Assembly: GCF_021261315.1 (NCBI RefSeq)
Contig: NZ_JAJSAX010000002.1
Span: forward strand, 620,001 to 684,000
Source of the DNA: Epilithonimonas sp. JDS
GTDB lineage: Bacteria > Bacteroidota > Bacteroidia > Flavobacteriales > Weeksellaceae
Length of the DNA stretch: 64,000 bases
Reading direction: 5' to 3'
The number at the start of each line of letters is the position of its first letter. The stretch's first letter is position 1. The notes under the pieces were generated by a model. The model saw only the letters and a list, made by a program, of their open reading frames with translations. It made no database searches and had not been told where the DNA came from. This document shows positions 37,222 to 47,332 of this stretch, piece after piece. Both the position numbers and the translations under genes were made by a program.

Positions 37222-38193
37222 TTAAGATTCTCTTCTCAAAAGATAATTTGCCAGTTCTCGGAAAGGCAATTTCTTTTCGTTTGGAAGATTGATTTGATCA
37301 AGATAAGATTGACCAATTTCGTTGTGTTTTTGGATTAGTCTTAGAACTTTGTCATCCACCTTTGTTCTTCGGAAGATCTTCTCGACGCTGTAAACTTTGT
37401 CGACATTGTCAGTTTTTTTGGAATACCAATAATTCAGTTCAGATAATTCCTCTGGATTGGCGTGCTCCAGAGCCAAAAGGTAAAGAATGGTTTTCTTATT
37501 CTCATAAATATCACCAGCGTGCTTCTTCCCAAATTGTTCCTGATTTCCGAAAACATCCAGATAATCATCCATAATTTGGAAAGCGATCCCGATGTGTTTC
37601 CCGAAGTTGTACATCGCTTCTGCATCTTCTTCTGACGCTCCAGCGATCAACGAACCAATCTGGAAAGATGAGGCACTCAGAACACCTGTTTTGAAAGTGA
37701 TCATTTGGATGTAATCGTCATAGGAAACATTCGACATATTCTCAAAATTGATGTCAAACTGCTGACCTTCGCAGAGAACAGCGCCAGTTTCAGAAAATAT
37801 TTTGATACATTTTTTGAATAATTCCGGTTCCAGATCTTCGAAAAACTGATAAGCTTTGATCAAAAGTGCATCTCCGGAAAGAATCCCAACATTGATACCG
37901 TGCAATGTGTGAATTGTTGGTTTATTTCTCCTCAATGGCGCTTCATCCATAATATCATCGTGGATCAAGGTAAAATTGTGGAAAAACTCGATGGCCAAAG
38001 ACGGTTTCAGAGCTTTTTCCAAATCGCCTTGGAAAAGATCACAGGCCATAAGCAACATGATCGGACGTAGCCTCTTCCCACCGTGAGAAATGATGTAATT
38101 CATCGGGTGGTACAACTCGTCTGGTTTGTTGGTAAACGTATGTTTTTCGATAGCGTCTGCTACAATTTTCTGATACTGATCTAGGAATTCCAT
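37222..38193 (-). CDS. polyprenyl synthetase (isoprenyl diphosphate synthase)
   Basis: Trans-isoprenyl diphosphate synthase making precursors for quinones or carotenoids. The first aspartate-rich motif is Asp79-Asp80-x-x-Asp83 (LIHDDIMDEAPLRR), the second DDYLDVFG near residue 212; GGKRLRPIM lies near residue 39. The short first motif (DDxxD) with Phe residues upstream suits a geranylgeranyl or medium-chain product; that is inference. 323 residues. Confidence 0.9.
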   Translation of the reverse strand: MEFLDQYQKIVADAIEKHTFTNKPDELYHPMNYIISHGGKRLRPIMLLMACDLFQGDLEKALKPSLAIEFFHNFTLIHDDIMDEAPLRRNKPTIHTLHGINVGILSGDALLIKAYQFFEDLEPELFKKCIKIFSETGAVLCEGQQFDINFENMSNVSYDDYIQMITFKTGVLSASSFQIGSLIAGASEEDAEAMYNFGKHIGIAFQIMDDYLDVFGNQEQFGKKHAGDIYENKKTILYLLALEHANPEELSELNYWYSKKTDNVDKVYSVEKIFRRTKVDDKVLRLIQKHNEIGQSYLDQINLPNEKKLPFRELANYLLRRES

Positions 38194-38274
38194 TTAAAAA
38201 CTTGTTTGAGGCAAAAATACGTTTTTTACAATTGTTCTACCAAGATTTTGATTCTAGTTTATTAGATTTAATCA

Positions 38275-38300
38275 TAAAAAAGCTTCCCAAATTGAGAAGC
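38275..38300 (-). terminator. terminator after the serine hydrolase gene
   Basis: On the minus strand GCTTC...GAAGC hairpin followed by TTTTTATGA, 84 bp after the stop codon. The same core is used downstream of the phosphate transporter (41679). Confidence 0.6.
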
Positions 38301-38384
38301 CTGACGATAAAAAATATCAAACTTTAACTAAGAAATCGTATTAATCATAATTAGAAAGAAATGAATTAACAATCATTAAAGAAT

Positions 38385-39722
38385 TTACTGTAACTTCTTA
38401 CATTTTATCTTCATTTTTCCCTGTTCCAAAACAAGATTTTTAACTTGGTTATTTTCTATGGTGAAAATCAATTTACCTTTTGCACTTCGCAGATAGAAAG
38501 TATTTGCATCCAGTCTTTCGAGCAAACCACGCTCTCCAATCTTTCCATCTTGAAGCTCACTCATAAATAAATGATTATTTTCTGCTTCCGTGATTTCAAA
38601 CTCACCGACCGTAATTAATCCGGCCAATCTAGCCGAGTATTTTCCTGTAAAAATAGAGACTTTGGGTTCTTCGATTTCTGAATGATAAAAAACTGGATAG
38701 GTATATTTTTTATCATAATATTTGGAAAGGATGCCAACTACAACATCATTAAGATTTCCTCTTGAACCATTAGTCAGGATTGATAAGTACAGATCTTCTG
38801 CCGGAAAGTAGAACACGGCACTTTTGAATTCATCGATTCTGCCTGTATGTCCCCAACCTGTTTTTTCATAAAATGGTGCTTTGAACAAACCGTGACCTAT
38901 GGATTGATTTTTCAGAGTCTGCATCGTAGAAAGGGATTTCGCTGAGAGTAGATTGCCGTGAAACAAATGTTCGAATAATTTATTCAAATCACTTGTAGTA
39001 GAAATAATTGCACCTGCAGAAAAAGGGAGACTTGGATTGGAACTCACATCTTCCGACCAATCTTTTCCATTAAACAGATAAGATTTCACATTGCTAATAT
39101 CCTGCTGATTTTCTGCTACGAAAGTATGTGGTAAATTTATCTTATCCACAATCCTTTCCTTCACATTCTGAGCATAACTTTTACCGGTTAAATCTTCGAT
39201 AAAATAACCAAGCAAAATATAATTTGAGTTGCTGTAAATGCAATCTTTGTTTGGTTTGAAATCCGACTTTCCATCGTTGATAATATCTAAAATCTGTCTT
39301 TTGGAAAATGTTTGATTCCGTGTTGAATAATAATTTTTCCAGGCTGTAAAATTGTAAATCCCGCTGGTGTGAGATAGTAGATTTTCTATGCTGATATCTT
39401 TCGAATTTTTAATTTCAGGATAGAATTTGCTCAGTTTCGTATCAAGTGTCAACTTGTCTTCTTCTATCAACTGAAAAATAACGATAGCCGTAAAAACTTT
39501 TGTGATGGAACCAATTCTATATTCTCCATTATTGGGTTCGAGAGGATTAGAATTATAAGAATAAATGATGTCATTCCCTTTTTTCAGTTCGATGTTCCCG
39601 AGAAAGGAATTTTCTTTCGTCAGATAATCCATCAGACTGTCAACGGATTTTTTGTAATCGGAGTTTTGCGGGAAAGCGAAAACAAACAGATTCAAGAAGA
39701 TTAAGAAGCAGAGTTTTTTCAT
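38385..39722 (-). CDS. exported serine hydrolase, class C beta-lactamase fold
   Basis: Penicillin-binding-protein-like hydrolase, substrate unknown. Signal peptide (1-20, ending FAFPQN). Catalytic SxxK is Ser72-Ile-Thr-Lys75 in GSITKVF, and YxN is Tyr163-Ser-Asn165. The third motif lies in GWGHTGRIDEF (HTG). The C-terminal 100 residues form a separate beta domain. 445 residues, full length. Confidence 0.88.
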   Translation of the reverse strand: MKKLCFLIFLNLFVFAFPQNSDYKKSVDSLMDYLTKENSFLGNIELKKGNDIIYSYNSNPLEPNNGEYRIGSITKVFTAIVIFQLIEEDKLTLDTKLSKFYPEIKNSKDISIENLLSHTSGIYNFTAWKNYYSTRNQTFSKRQILDIINDGKSDFKPNKDCIYSNSNYILLGYFIEDLTGKSYAQNVKERIVDKINLPHTFVAENQQDISNVKSYLFNGKDWSEDVSSNPSLPFSAGAIISTTSDLNKLFEHLFHGNLLSAKSLSTMQTLKNQSIGHGLFKAPFYEKTGWGHTGRIDEFKSAVFYFPAEDLYLSILTNGSRGNLNDVVVGILSKYYDKKYTYPVFYHSEIEEPKVSIFTGKYSARLAGLITVGEFEITEAENNHLFMSELQDGKIGERGLLERLDANTFYLRSAKGKLIFTIENNQVKNLVLEQGKMKIKCKKLQ

Positions 39723-39905
39723 AGCATAATTTTATATTAATACAAATTAAGCCACATCCAGTCTGTGATTTTTGTTTTTTTTGACCAACGTCATCAAAGC
39801 TTAGACAAACATTCCAAATTTTGTTTGTCAATGGAAAATACGTGTTCGTGTAAAAAACAAGATCAAAGTATTGAAAATATTTAACTTTACGTTTTATTCA
39901 ATTAA

Positions 39906-40955
39906 ATGAAATCATTAAGAGGAAATCAAATCATTCGATTATTGCTAAATATTGCATTTACAGGCTTTATACTCTTTGCAGCAGTTGGTAATAATCAGAA
40001 AAATCTTCCTTTAGTCTATATTTTCATTTACAACCTTCTGCTATTTGTTCCCGCTTGGATCAATAATTTTTGGTTTCTTCCGAAACTTCGAGATCATAAG
40101 AAAATTATAAATTATTTAATTTCATTAATAGGTCTTCTCGTTATTGAGACTATTGTTCTCGGTAATTATTTGCAATGGCTTTATCAGCAGTTCAACACCA
40201 AGGAATTGGTGGATTTTACACCGCTGGCAGCTACTTCTTCCGCTCCCGAATCATTAAAGGAATATCAGTATTATTTTGATGCATTTCCGGCGATTATTAT
40301 TTTAATAATTCTGATGGCTATCGGATATTCTGTACAGGAATTTTTATCAAGAATCAAAAGAGAGAAACAAATCCGCACACAACAGACCATCGCAGAGCTT
40401 AGTTTGTTAAAATCACAAATCAGTCCGCACTTCCTTTTCAACGTTTTGAATAGTCTGTATGCATTAGCACTTAAAAAGTCTGAAGAAACGCCCGATGTGA
40501 TTCTGAAATTATCTGATATCCTCAGATATTCGTTATACGAAACAAAGGAAACGGAAATTTCAGTTATTGATGAAATTCACATTCTCAATACCTACATCGA
40601 TATTGAAAGGCTGAGGATGCCACAAAATGCAATCATCTCATTTCATTATGAAGACGTAAAAGATTCGGTTAAAATTGCGCCAATGCTTTTGTTACCTTTG
40701 ATTGAAAACGCATTCAAACACGGAACTGATTCTACAATTGGTAATTCTTACATCAAAGCGTCATTGAGTTGTAGTGATAAAATCCTTACATTTAATTGTG
40801 AAAACAGCTTTAAAAAAACTTCAAAGAAAGATGTCGGCGGAATTGGGATTGAAAATATCCGGAAACGGCTGCAATTGATTTATCCTGCAAAACATCGATT
40901 TGAAATTGAAGAAAACATAGATTTATTTAAGGTAACTCTTGAAATTAAATTTTAA
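39906..40955 (+). CDS. LytS/YehU-type sensor histidine kinase
   Basis: Membrane sensor of the His_kinase (PF06580) family. Four hydrophobic helices (about 9-27, 36-56, 68-88, 128-146), a short coiled linker (148-168), then the phospho-acceptor His175 in KSQISPHFLFNVLNSLYALA and the ATP-binding domain with LIENAFKHG and GGIGIENIRKRL. Coupled to the LytTR regulator 3 bp downstream. Confidence 0.93.
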   Translation: MKSLRGNQIIRLLLNIAFTGFILFAAVGNNQKNLPLVYIFIYNLLLFVPAWINNFWFLPKLRDHKKIINYLISLIGLLVIETIVLGNYLQWLYQQFNTKELVDFTPLAATSSAPESLKEYQYYFDAFPAIIILIILMAIGYSVQEFLSRIKREKQIRTQQTIAELSLLKSQISPHFLFNVLNSLYALALKKSEETPDVILKLSDILRYSLYETKETEISVIDEIHILNTYIDIERLRMPQNAIISFHYEDVKDSVKIAPMLLLPLIENAFKHGTDSTIGNSYIKASLSCSDKILTFNCENSFKKTSKKDVGGIGIENIRKRLQLIYPAKHRFEIEENIDLFKVTLEIKF

Positions 40956-40958
40956 AAA

Positions 40959-41678
40959 ATGAAAAAAATAAGATGTTTAGTAGTTGATGACGAGAAGCTG
41001 GCTCAGGAAGTTTTGATTCATCATATTTCAAAGTTTGAGATCTTAAAATTGGAAGGTGTTTGCAGCAACGTTTTCGAATTAATTTCATTTTTGAATAAAG
41101 ATAAAAACATCGATTTAATCTTCCTTGATATCAAAATGCCTGAAATCAATGGAACAGACTTCGTTGAAATGTTTAACAATCCGCCTGCGATCATCTATAC
41201 CACGGCTTATAACCAATACGCTCTCAATGCTTTTGATCAAAGTGCAATAGACTATTTACTAAAGCCTATTTCGCTGGACAGATTTTCTAAAAGCGTGCAA
41301 AAAGCAACTCAATATCTAAGACCAAAACAAGATTCTGTCTCAACAACCATTGAAAATCTGAATGAAAGTTTTTATGTAAAAAGTGACAAACGGCTGGTAA
41401 AAATAGATCCTGCAGAAATGATTTATATTGAAGGAATGCGCAACTACATTTGTTTATATACTGAAACCGGTAAAATTATAGTCCACGGAACACTGGCTGG
41501 AATTGAAGAAAACTTAAAGCATCTAAATTACATTTGCAGAGTGCATAAATCGTTCTTTATCAACGTCAATAAAATCAATTATCTTGAGCAGCACGTTATT
41601 CTATTGACTAATAAAAAATCTATTCCCATTGGTTTAAGCTACCGAGAGCAAGTCTACGAAAAATTGAAAATAATGTAA
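40959..41678 (+). CDS. LytTR-type response regulator
   Basis: Receiver domain (1-120) with phospho-acceptor Asp57 in LIFLDIKMPEING, acidic Asp10/Asp11 and Lys in DYLLKPIS, joined to a C-terminal LytTR DNA-binding domain (about 135-239: KIDPAEMIYIEGMRNYICLY, RVHKSFFIN). Partner of the upstream kinase; target genes are not evident. Confidence 0.93.
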   Translation: MKKIRCLVVDDEKLAQEVLIHHISKFEILKLEGVCSNVFELISFLNKDKNIDLIFLDIKMPEINGTDFVEMFNNPPAIIYTTAYNQYALNAFDQSAIDYLLKPISLDRFSKSVQKATQYLRPKQDSVSTTIENLNESFYVKSDKRLVKIDPAEMIYIEGMRNYICLYTETGKIIVHGTLAGIEENLKHLNYICRVHKSFFINVNKINYLEQHVILLTNKKSIPIGLSYREQVYEKLKIM

Positions 41679-41708
41679 CAAAAAAAAGCTTCCCAAAACT
41701 GAGAAGCT
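41679..41708 (-). terminator. terminator after the phosphate transporter gene
   Basis: On the minus strand AGCTTC...GAAGCT followed by TTTTTTTT. It lies between convergent genes; the T run is only on the minus side. Confidence 0.75.
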
Positions 41709-41733
41709 GTATGTTATGAATTTAATTTTAATA

Positions 41734-42876
41734 TTAAAAAATTAAGACTACAAGAAGATAAGTAATTCCTGCAACGATGGCGCTGATCGGAATCGTAAGA
41801 ATCCAGGCCCAAAGTAAACTAACTGTAATTCCCCATCTTACAGCCGAAACTCTCTTAGTCAATCCAACGCCGATGATTGCTCCTGTAACAGTGTGCGTCG
41901 TAGAAACAGGGATTCTCAATTGTTCTGTGATGAAAAGCGTGATAGCACCTGCTGTTTCTGCCGCTACTCCTTCCAATGGCGTTACTTTCGTAATTCTGGT
42001 TCCCATCGTCTTAATAATCTTCCACCCACCACTCATCGTACCCAAAGCGATTGCTAAGAATGACACAACCGGAACCCAAAGGTAATGCTCTGCAAAAAAG
42101 TTGAACCTTTCTGCTTCCGGAATATTTAAGTACAACGGATCTTTCATCATATTCACGTGGAAATAGATCATCGCTGCTCCAATGATTCCCATTACTTTCT
42201 GAGCATCATTGGTCCCGTGTCCAAGACTAAATAATGCTGAAGAAACCAACTGCAGTTTTTTGAAAACACGTTCCGCTTTGTGTGGATTGGCTCTTTTGCA
42301 GATATTAACAATAATCAATGTGATTAAAATTGAAATCGCCATACCGATAAGCGGCGCCATAAAGATGAATAGGAAAATCGGAATCACCACTTTGTACTTC
42401 ACCACATTCTGCGTAAAAAGCTGCACAAATGCCTGATAGGCTTTTTCGAAGAAAGAATATTCAGGATGTGTGATGGCGATTAAATGATAGTCAGAAATCA
42501 AAGCGTGCATCAGTGCTGCTCCGATGAATCCACCGATCAAAGTATGCGATGATGAGGACGGAATCCCGAACCACCAGGTTAATAAATTCCACGCAATCGC
42601 TGCGATAAGTCCTGCAAAAATAACCTCCAGCGTGATGAAGTTTTCATCCACCGTTTTGGCAATCGTGTTACCAATTTTGAATTCGCCTACAACGTAAGCG
42701 GCTATGAAAAACGCAGCAAAGTTCCAGAATGCTGCCCAAAGAACAGCTTGAAAAGGCGTCAGTACTTTTGTAGAAACAATGGTTGCAATCGAGTTTGCTG
42801 CATCGTGAAAACCATTGATATAATCAAATATTAACGCAAGCGCGATAATGATAATTAGTAGAATTGGAAATTCCAT
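41734..42876 (-). CDS. pitA: PiT-family inorganic phosphate transporter
   Basis: Low-affinity phosphate/metal-phosphate permease. The PiT signatures are present in both halves: GFHDAANSIATIVST near residue 22 and LGHGTNDAQKVMGII near residue 215. About ten helices, 380 residues. Encoded 24 bp after the DUF47 gene on the same strand. Confidence 0.93.
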   Translation of the reverse strand: MEFPILLIIIIALALIFDYINGFHDAANSIATIVSTKVLTPFQAVLWAAFWNFAAFFIAAYVVGEFKIGNTIAKTVDENFITLEVIFAGLIAAIAWNLLTWWFGIPSSSSHTLIGGFIGAALMHALISDYHLIAITHPEYSFFEKAYQAFVQLFTQNVVKYKVVIPIFLFIFMAPLIGMAISILITLIIVNICKRANPHKAERVFKKLQLVSSALFSLGHGTNDAQKVMGIIGAAMIYFHVNMMKDPLYLNIPEAERFNFFAEHYLWVPVVSFLAIALGTMSGGWKIIKTMGTRITKVTPLEGVAAETAGAITLFITEQLRIPVSTTHTVTGAIIGVGLTKRVSAVRWGITVSLLWAWILTIPISAIVAGITYLLVVLIF

Positions 42877-42900
42877 TCGTTTATTTTTAGATACTGCTTT

Positions 42901-43539
42901 TTATGCGTATTTGATAACTATGCTTTCCATTGTGTTGGCAACATCTTCTGCTTTGTCCGTTACGATCTCAAGATAGTCCAGAATCGATTTTTGTTTGATG
43001 ATCAAAAGTGCATCATTGGTTTCGAACAACTTCACGATTGCCTGGCTCAAGACATCATCAGCAATATTCTCGTAAGAATTGATTTTGATACAAGATTCTC
43101 TTACCTCGTCCGGATTTTTGAAATCTTTCAGGTTTTCCAAAGCTTTCTTGATCTCGATACAACATTTGTGAATCAATAATGAAAACTCCGTGTAAACTTT
43201 GTTCTCAGGACTTTTGTAAAGATAAATATATTTTGCAGAAGCGTAGATGTAATCTGCAATATCATCCAAACCAGACGCAAGATAGTTGATATCTTCCCTG
43301 TCAAACGGTGTGATGAAGTTTTCGCCCAATTGTACGAAGATCTCGTGTGTAAGATCATCCAATTTGTGTTCGTAATCACTCATTTGATTCAACAACGTTT
43401 CGTCATTGATATCAAACTCCAGAAGACCATCGTGAAATGTTTTTGACATCTCTACTAAGTTATCTGCTACACGAAGAAACAGATCAAAAAAGATTTTATC
43501 TTTCGGCTGAAATGCTCTGAAAATATTACCTATTCCCAT
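42901..43539 (-). CDS. DUF47/PhoU-like protein, partner of the PiT transporter
   Basis: 212-residue all-helical PhoU-like protein. Repeated acidic helices (YEHKLDDLTHEIFVQL, YENIADDVLSQAIVKLFE) carry the E-x-x-x-D metal-binding pattern. This pair, DUF47 followed by PiT, is a conserved operon, and the protein likely modulates the transporter (family knowledge). Confidence 0.9.
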   Translation of the reverse strand: MGIGNIFRAFQPKDKIFFDLFLRVADNLVEMSKTFHDGLLEFDINDETLLNQMSDYEHKLDDLTHEIFVQLGENFITPFDREDINYLASGLDDIADYIYASAKYIYLYKSPENKVYTEFSLLIHKCCIEIKKALENLKDFKNPDEVRESCIKINSYENIADDVLSQAIVKLFETNDALLIIKQKSILDYLEIVTDKAEDVANTMESIVIKYA

Positions 43540-43626
43540 TATTTTGCTTTAATTTCTGCAAATATGAAACAAAAAAACCTTAACGAAAAACTTTTATATT
43601 AATTTTTCATTAAGATTAAAACACAC

Positions 43627-43652
43627 AAAAACCTGCTGATTAGCAGGTTTTT
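43627..43652. terminator. terminator after the second DEAD-box gene
   Basis: AAAAACCTGCT pairs with AGCAGGTTTTT around GATT (11-bp stem), with the minus-strand T run downstream of the helicase gene. Confidence 0.85.
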
Positions 43653-43688
43653 ACGTAAAATATTTTATTTTATTTTCGGGTTTTGTTC

Positions 43689-45416
43689 TTATTGGGCAAC
43701 TTCTGCTCTCATTTCTTTTCCCCGAAACTTCATACTAGTTAATCCATCCATCACTTCATTCTTGTATGACTTTTCAATTTCAAAGAAACTGAATTTGTCC
43801 AAGATTTCGATTTCACCGATATCGGCTCTTTTTTTGGATTTGGAAGTCGCTTTGTTGATGATCTCCAGCATATCAACTTTCTTCAATTGGTCTCTTTTTC
43901 CAAGGTTGAAGAAGAATCTTACCATATCTTCGTTGTTGCGTCTAGGCTTACGGTCTCTGCCTCCATCTCTGGATCCACCGCGATCACGATCGCCGCCTCT
44001 GTCTCGGAAAGAACCTCCATCTCTGGATCCTCTGCTATCTCTGTCTCTTCCGTCTCTGTCTCTTCTTCCTGGCTTATCGTCTCTGCTGTTACCGAATTTC
44101 TGATCTGCAAGATCATTGCTATTCTGATAGTAAAGCGCCATTTCCTTCAATTGGAATTGCAATAATTGGCTAACCAACTGCTCTTTTGTAAAAGCTGAAA
44201 GATCTGGAATTAAGCTTTCGTCAAAATCAATAACGTCAACATGTTCTGTCAATAATTTTTCGAAAACACCGCCAACCTGAGCTTTGATAATTTCTTTTCC
44301 GGTAGGGATTTTTTTCTCAACGATTTCGATCTTGGTTTCAGCCTTGATCTGCTTCATTTTTCTGCTTTCCTCTGGTTTTGCCAAAGTCATCGAGATTCCG
44401 TTTTTACCTGCACGTCCTGTTCTTCCACTTCTGTGAACGAAAACTTCTGGATCATCTGGTAAAGAGAAATGGATCACGTGCGTCAAAGAATCAACATCCA
44501 ATCCTCTGGCTGCAACATCTGTCGCTACCAAGATATCGATGTTTTTCAGTCTGAATTTTTTCATCACTGTATCTCTTTGAGCCTGAGAAAGATCACCATG
44601 AAGTGCATCTGCCGCGTAACCATTCTGCATCAAGAAGTCTGCAACCTCCTGAGTTTCCATTCTTGTTCTACAGAAAATAATGGAATATTGGTTTGGATTT
44701 GCGTCAATCAGTCTCTTAAGAGCTTCTTTCTTCTGTCTGTAACCAACTACATAAAATTCGTGCGTGATGTTTTTCTTCACTTCATTGACAGATCCGATAG
44801 TAATTCTATGAGGATTTGTCAAATAATTTTTAGAAATACGTTCCACTTCTTTGCTCATTGTAGCAGAGAAAAGGAAAGTTTGTTTTGTATCCGGCGTTTC
44901 TCTTAGTATGGTTTCCAAATCATCTTTGAAACCCATAGAAAGCATTTCGTCAGCTTCGTCTAACACTACCCATTGAGCTTCAGAAAAGTCCAATGCTTTT
45001 CTGTTGATCATGTCGATCACACGTCCCGGAGTTCCCACGATGATCTGTGGTTTGTCTCTAAGAGATTTGATCTGATCCATAATACTGCTACCACCATAGA
45101 CTGCAGTAGTCTTGATGTCTCTAAGGTATTTAGTGTAATTCTTGATGTCTTTGGTAATCTGGAGGCAAAGTTCTCTAGTAGGGCAAAGCACCAATAATTG
45201 GATTTTACGACTCTTGTCGTCTATCATATCCAAAATCGGAAGCGAAAACGCTGCTGTTTTACCTGTTCCTGTTGCCGCAAGTGCGATAAGATCGCGAGTA
45301 TCTGTAGAGATAAAAGGAATAGTCTGTTTTTGGATTTCTGTCGGCTCTACGAAGCCGAGGTCGCCAATCGCCTGAAGAACTTCAGCGCTAAGATTGGATT
45401 CCGTAAATAAATTCAT
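43689..45416 (-). CDS. deaD: DEAD-box RNA helicase, DeaD/CsdA-like with RNA-binding tail
   Basis: ATP-dependent RNA helicase. Core motifs: Q region PTEIQKQTIP, I ATGTGKT, Ia PTRELCLQ, II VLDEADEMLSMGF, III SAT, VI HRSGRTGRAG. Residues about 450-495 are an Arg/Asp/Gly/Ser low-complexity tract (repeated RDR/RDGG), followed by a DbpA-type RNA-binding domain (about 500-570: MVRFFFNLGKRDQL, GEIEILDKFSFFEI). 575 residues. A -7 box at 45443 and a leader of about 20-30 nt are upstream. Confidence 0.93.
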   Translation of the reverse strand: MNLFTESNLSAEVLQAIGDLGFVEPTEIQKQTIPFISTDTRDLIALAATGTGKTAAFSLPILDMIDDKSRKIQLLVLCPTRELCLQITKDIKNYTKYLRDIKTTAVYGGSSIMDQIKSLRDKPQIIVGTPGRVIDMINRKALDFSEAQWVVLDEADEMLSMGFKDDLETILRETPDTKQTFLFSATMSKEVERISKNYLTNPHRITIGSVNEVKKNITHEFYVVGYRQKKEALKRLIDANPNQYSIIFCRTRMETQEVADFLMQNGYAADALHGDLSQAQRDTVMKKFRLKNIDILVATDVAARGLDVDSLTHVIHFSLPDDPEVFVHRSGRTGRAGKNGISMTLAKPEESRKMKQIKAETKIEIVEKKIPTGKEIIKAQVGGVFEKLLTEHVDVIDFDESLIPDLSAFTKEQLVSQLLQFQLKEMALYYQNSNDLADQKFGNSRDDKPGRRDRDGRDRDSRGSRDGGSFRDRGGDRDRGGSRDGGRDRKPRRNNEDMVRFFFNLGKRDQLKKVDMLEIINKATSKSKKRADIGEIEILDKFSFFEIEKSYKNEVMDGLTSMKFRGKEMRAEVAQ

Positions 45417-45442
45417 TTAAAAAGATCGTCTAATAATTGGTG

Positions 45443-45450
45443 CAAAGGTA
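45443..45450 (-). promoter_or_regulatory. -7 box of the DeaD-like gene
   Basis: Minus strand TACCTTTG followed by C, the same box as upstream of the rhlE gene. Confidence 0.55.
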
Positions 45451-45592
45451 CACTTTTTATTTTTGATAACAAAACGACTTCTTTTTTAACAATTCCTTAT
45501 TACGGAAAATTAATATTGAGATTGCAGAATATCAGGTCAAAATGATTGTGATCTGAAACCCAAATTTTTACTAATAAATATTTTAAATCGAC

Positions 45593-45730
45593 TGTCAGTC
45601 TGAGGCTCTCGAAGACCATAAAAATTCAAAATCCACGGGATTTTTCAATATAAAGTAAGCAAACATTATCTTTCAAAATAGGAAAGCTTCGCTTGAGTTT
45701 TTATATGTCTTCGAGAGCCTCAGACTGACA
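45593..45730. repeat. MITE-like element with 23-bp perfect terminal inverted repeats
   Basis: TGTCAGTCTGAGGCTCTCGA begins the left arm (45593-45615); the right arm (45708-45730) is its exact complement, and pairing continues inward with one slip for about 10 bp more. The 92-bp interior has no frame. No convincing target-site duplication is visible. The other parts of the 335-bp gap between deaD and sdaA hold only the deaD promoter and AT-rich DNA. Confidence 0.7.
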
Positions 45731-45751
45731 ATTTTAATCACTCCTTATCAA

Positions 45752-47170
45752 TTAACATTCCGCCACATTCACCGCCACAGCCAAACCGCCTTCGGAAGTT
45801 TCTTTATATTTAGAATTCATATCCAAGGCCGTCTCCCACATTGACTTGATAACACTGTCCAAAGAGACTTTCGCTTTCGAAGGATCGCCATCTAACGCCA
45901 AAGATGCTGCTGTGATTGCCTTCATCGCACCCATAGAATTTCGTTCGATACAAGGGATTTGAACAAGTCCGCCTATCGGGTCGCAAGTCAAACCAAGGTG
46001 ATGTTCCATAGCGATTTCTGCGGCCATCAAAACTTGAGCTGGAGTTCCACCGGAAATCTCAGTAAGTCCTGCTGCAGCCATTGCCGACGAAACGCCGACT
46101 TCTGCCTGACAACCGCCCATTGCTGCAGAAATAGTTGCATTTTTTTTGAATAAAGTTCCTATCTCACCTGCAACCAATAAGAATCTAATAATATCTTCCT
46201 CAGAATTAAATTCGGTGAAAACCTGCGAATACATCAAAACTGCAGGAATCACACCACTTGCGCCGTTTGTAGGTGCCGTGATAATCCTTCCGAACGAGGC
46301 ATTTTCTTCGTTAACAGCAAGTGCAAAACAAGAAACCCATTTGGTGACAGAACTAAAAGTTTTCTGGTCACTTTTCACCATTTCGAACCACTCGTTTTTG
46401 TTTTTGTAAATCTGGGTTCCTAGGAGTTTTTCATTCATTTCAGAAGCTCTTCTGGTAACATTTAAACCGCCTGGCAAAATTCCTTTTTTGTTGATGCTTT
46501 TGTAAACGCAATCTTTGATATTTTCCCAAATTTCCAATGCTTTCTGGCGCGTTTCTTCGTGCGTTCTCCAAGATTCTTCGTTTTGAAAAACCAGATCGGA
46601 AATTTTATTAAGGTTGAGTTTTTCTATATATTTCAGAATGTCGCTGCCGTGATGGCAAGGATAAAGCGTGCGGACACAACGGTCCTCCATCGAATTATCT
46701 TCCTTGGTTGCGACAAATCCGCCTCCAACGGAATAATAATCCTGACTGAAAACTTCGCCATTTTCGAAAACCACTTTGAAAATCATTCCGTTTGGATGAA
46801 AATCGAGAGATTTTTCTTTGTTAAGTATTAAATGATGACCATAAATAAATGGCAACCAAATCTCTCCACCAAGATTGATTTTTTGTTCTGATTTTATTTT
46901 ATCAATTTTTTCGTCAATCTTATTAGTGTCGATGGTTCTGAAATTTTCTCCGCTTAGGCCGAGCATTCCGGCAATATCGGTTCCGTGACCAACGCCGGTT
47001 TTTGCCAATGAACCAAAAAATTCTACAAAAACTTCTTTTACATCCTGTAAAGAATGAGTTCGTTTGACCAAATCCAGGAACATTTTTGCTGCGTTCCAAG
47101 GTCCCATTGTGTGGGAAGATGAAGGTCCGATTCCGATTTTTATAATATCAAAAACACTGATAGATTCCAT
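45752..47170 (-). CDS. sdaA: L-serine ammonia-lyase (serine dehydratase)
   Basis: Iron-sulfur L-serine deaminase giving pyruvate and ammonia. The N-terminal beta domain has IGIGPSSSHTMGPW; the catalytic alpha domain has APTNGASGVIPAV and the cluster cysteines in GGCQAEVGVSSAMAAAG, LTCDPIGGLVQIPC and IPCIERNSMGAMKA. 472 residues, single-chain form, full length. Confidence 0.95.
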   Translation of the reverse strand: MESISVFDIIKIGIGPSSSHTMGPWNAAKMFLDLVKRTHSLQDVKEVFVEFFGSLAKTGVGHGTDIAGMLGLSGENFRTIDTNKIDEKIDKIKSEQKINLGGEIWLPFIYGHHLILNKEKSLDFHPNGMIFKVVFENGEVFSQDYYSVGGGFVATKEDNSMEDRCVRTLYPCHHGSDILKYIEKLNLNKISDLVFQNEESWRTHEETRQKALEIWENIKDCVYKSINKKGILPGGLNVTRRASEMNEKLLGTQIYKNKNEWFEMVKSDQKTFSSVTKWVSCFALAVNEENASFGRIITAPTNGASGVIPAVLMYSQVFTEFNSEEDIIRFLLVAGEIGTLFKKNATISAAMGGCQAEVGVSSAMAAAGLTEISGGTPAQVLMAAEIAMEHHLGLTCDPIGGLVQIPCIERNSMGAMKAITAASLALDGDPSKAKVSLDSVIKSMWETALDMNSKYKETSEGGLAVAVNVAEC

Positions 47171-47332
47171 TAAGCCAAATTGATTGCGGTAAAAGTAATT
47201 GATTTTTGAAGTCTATGCAATCTTTAAAATTAATCTAAGTTTAAAATTGTACTGGTGACAATTTTTTGAACGCAAAGTTTTGAAGGTTTTATTGATGGAA
47301 AAAATTGGATTCAATGACAAATCTTCAATTTT

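Noticed and set aside
38281-41708. Two similar AGCTTCCCAAA hairpins (38281, 41687) as a repeat family
   Set aside because: Both are simple terminators downstream of minus-strand genes with T runs; similarity is explained by function.
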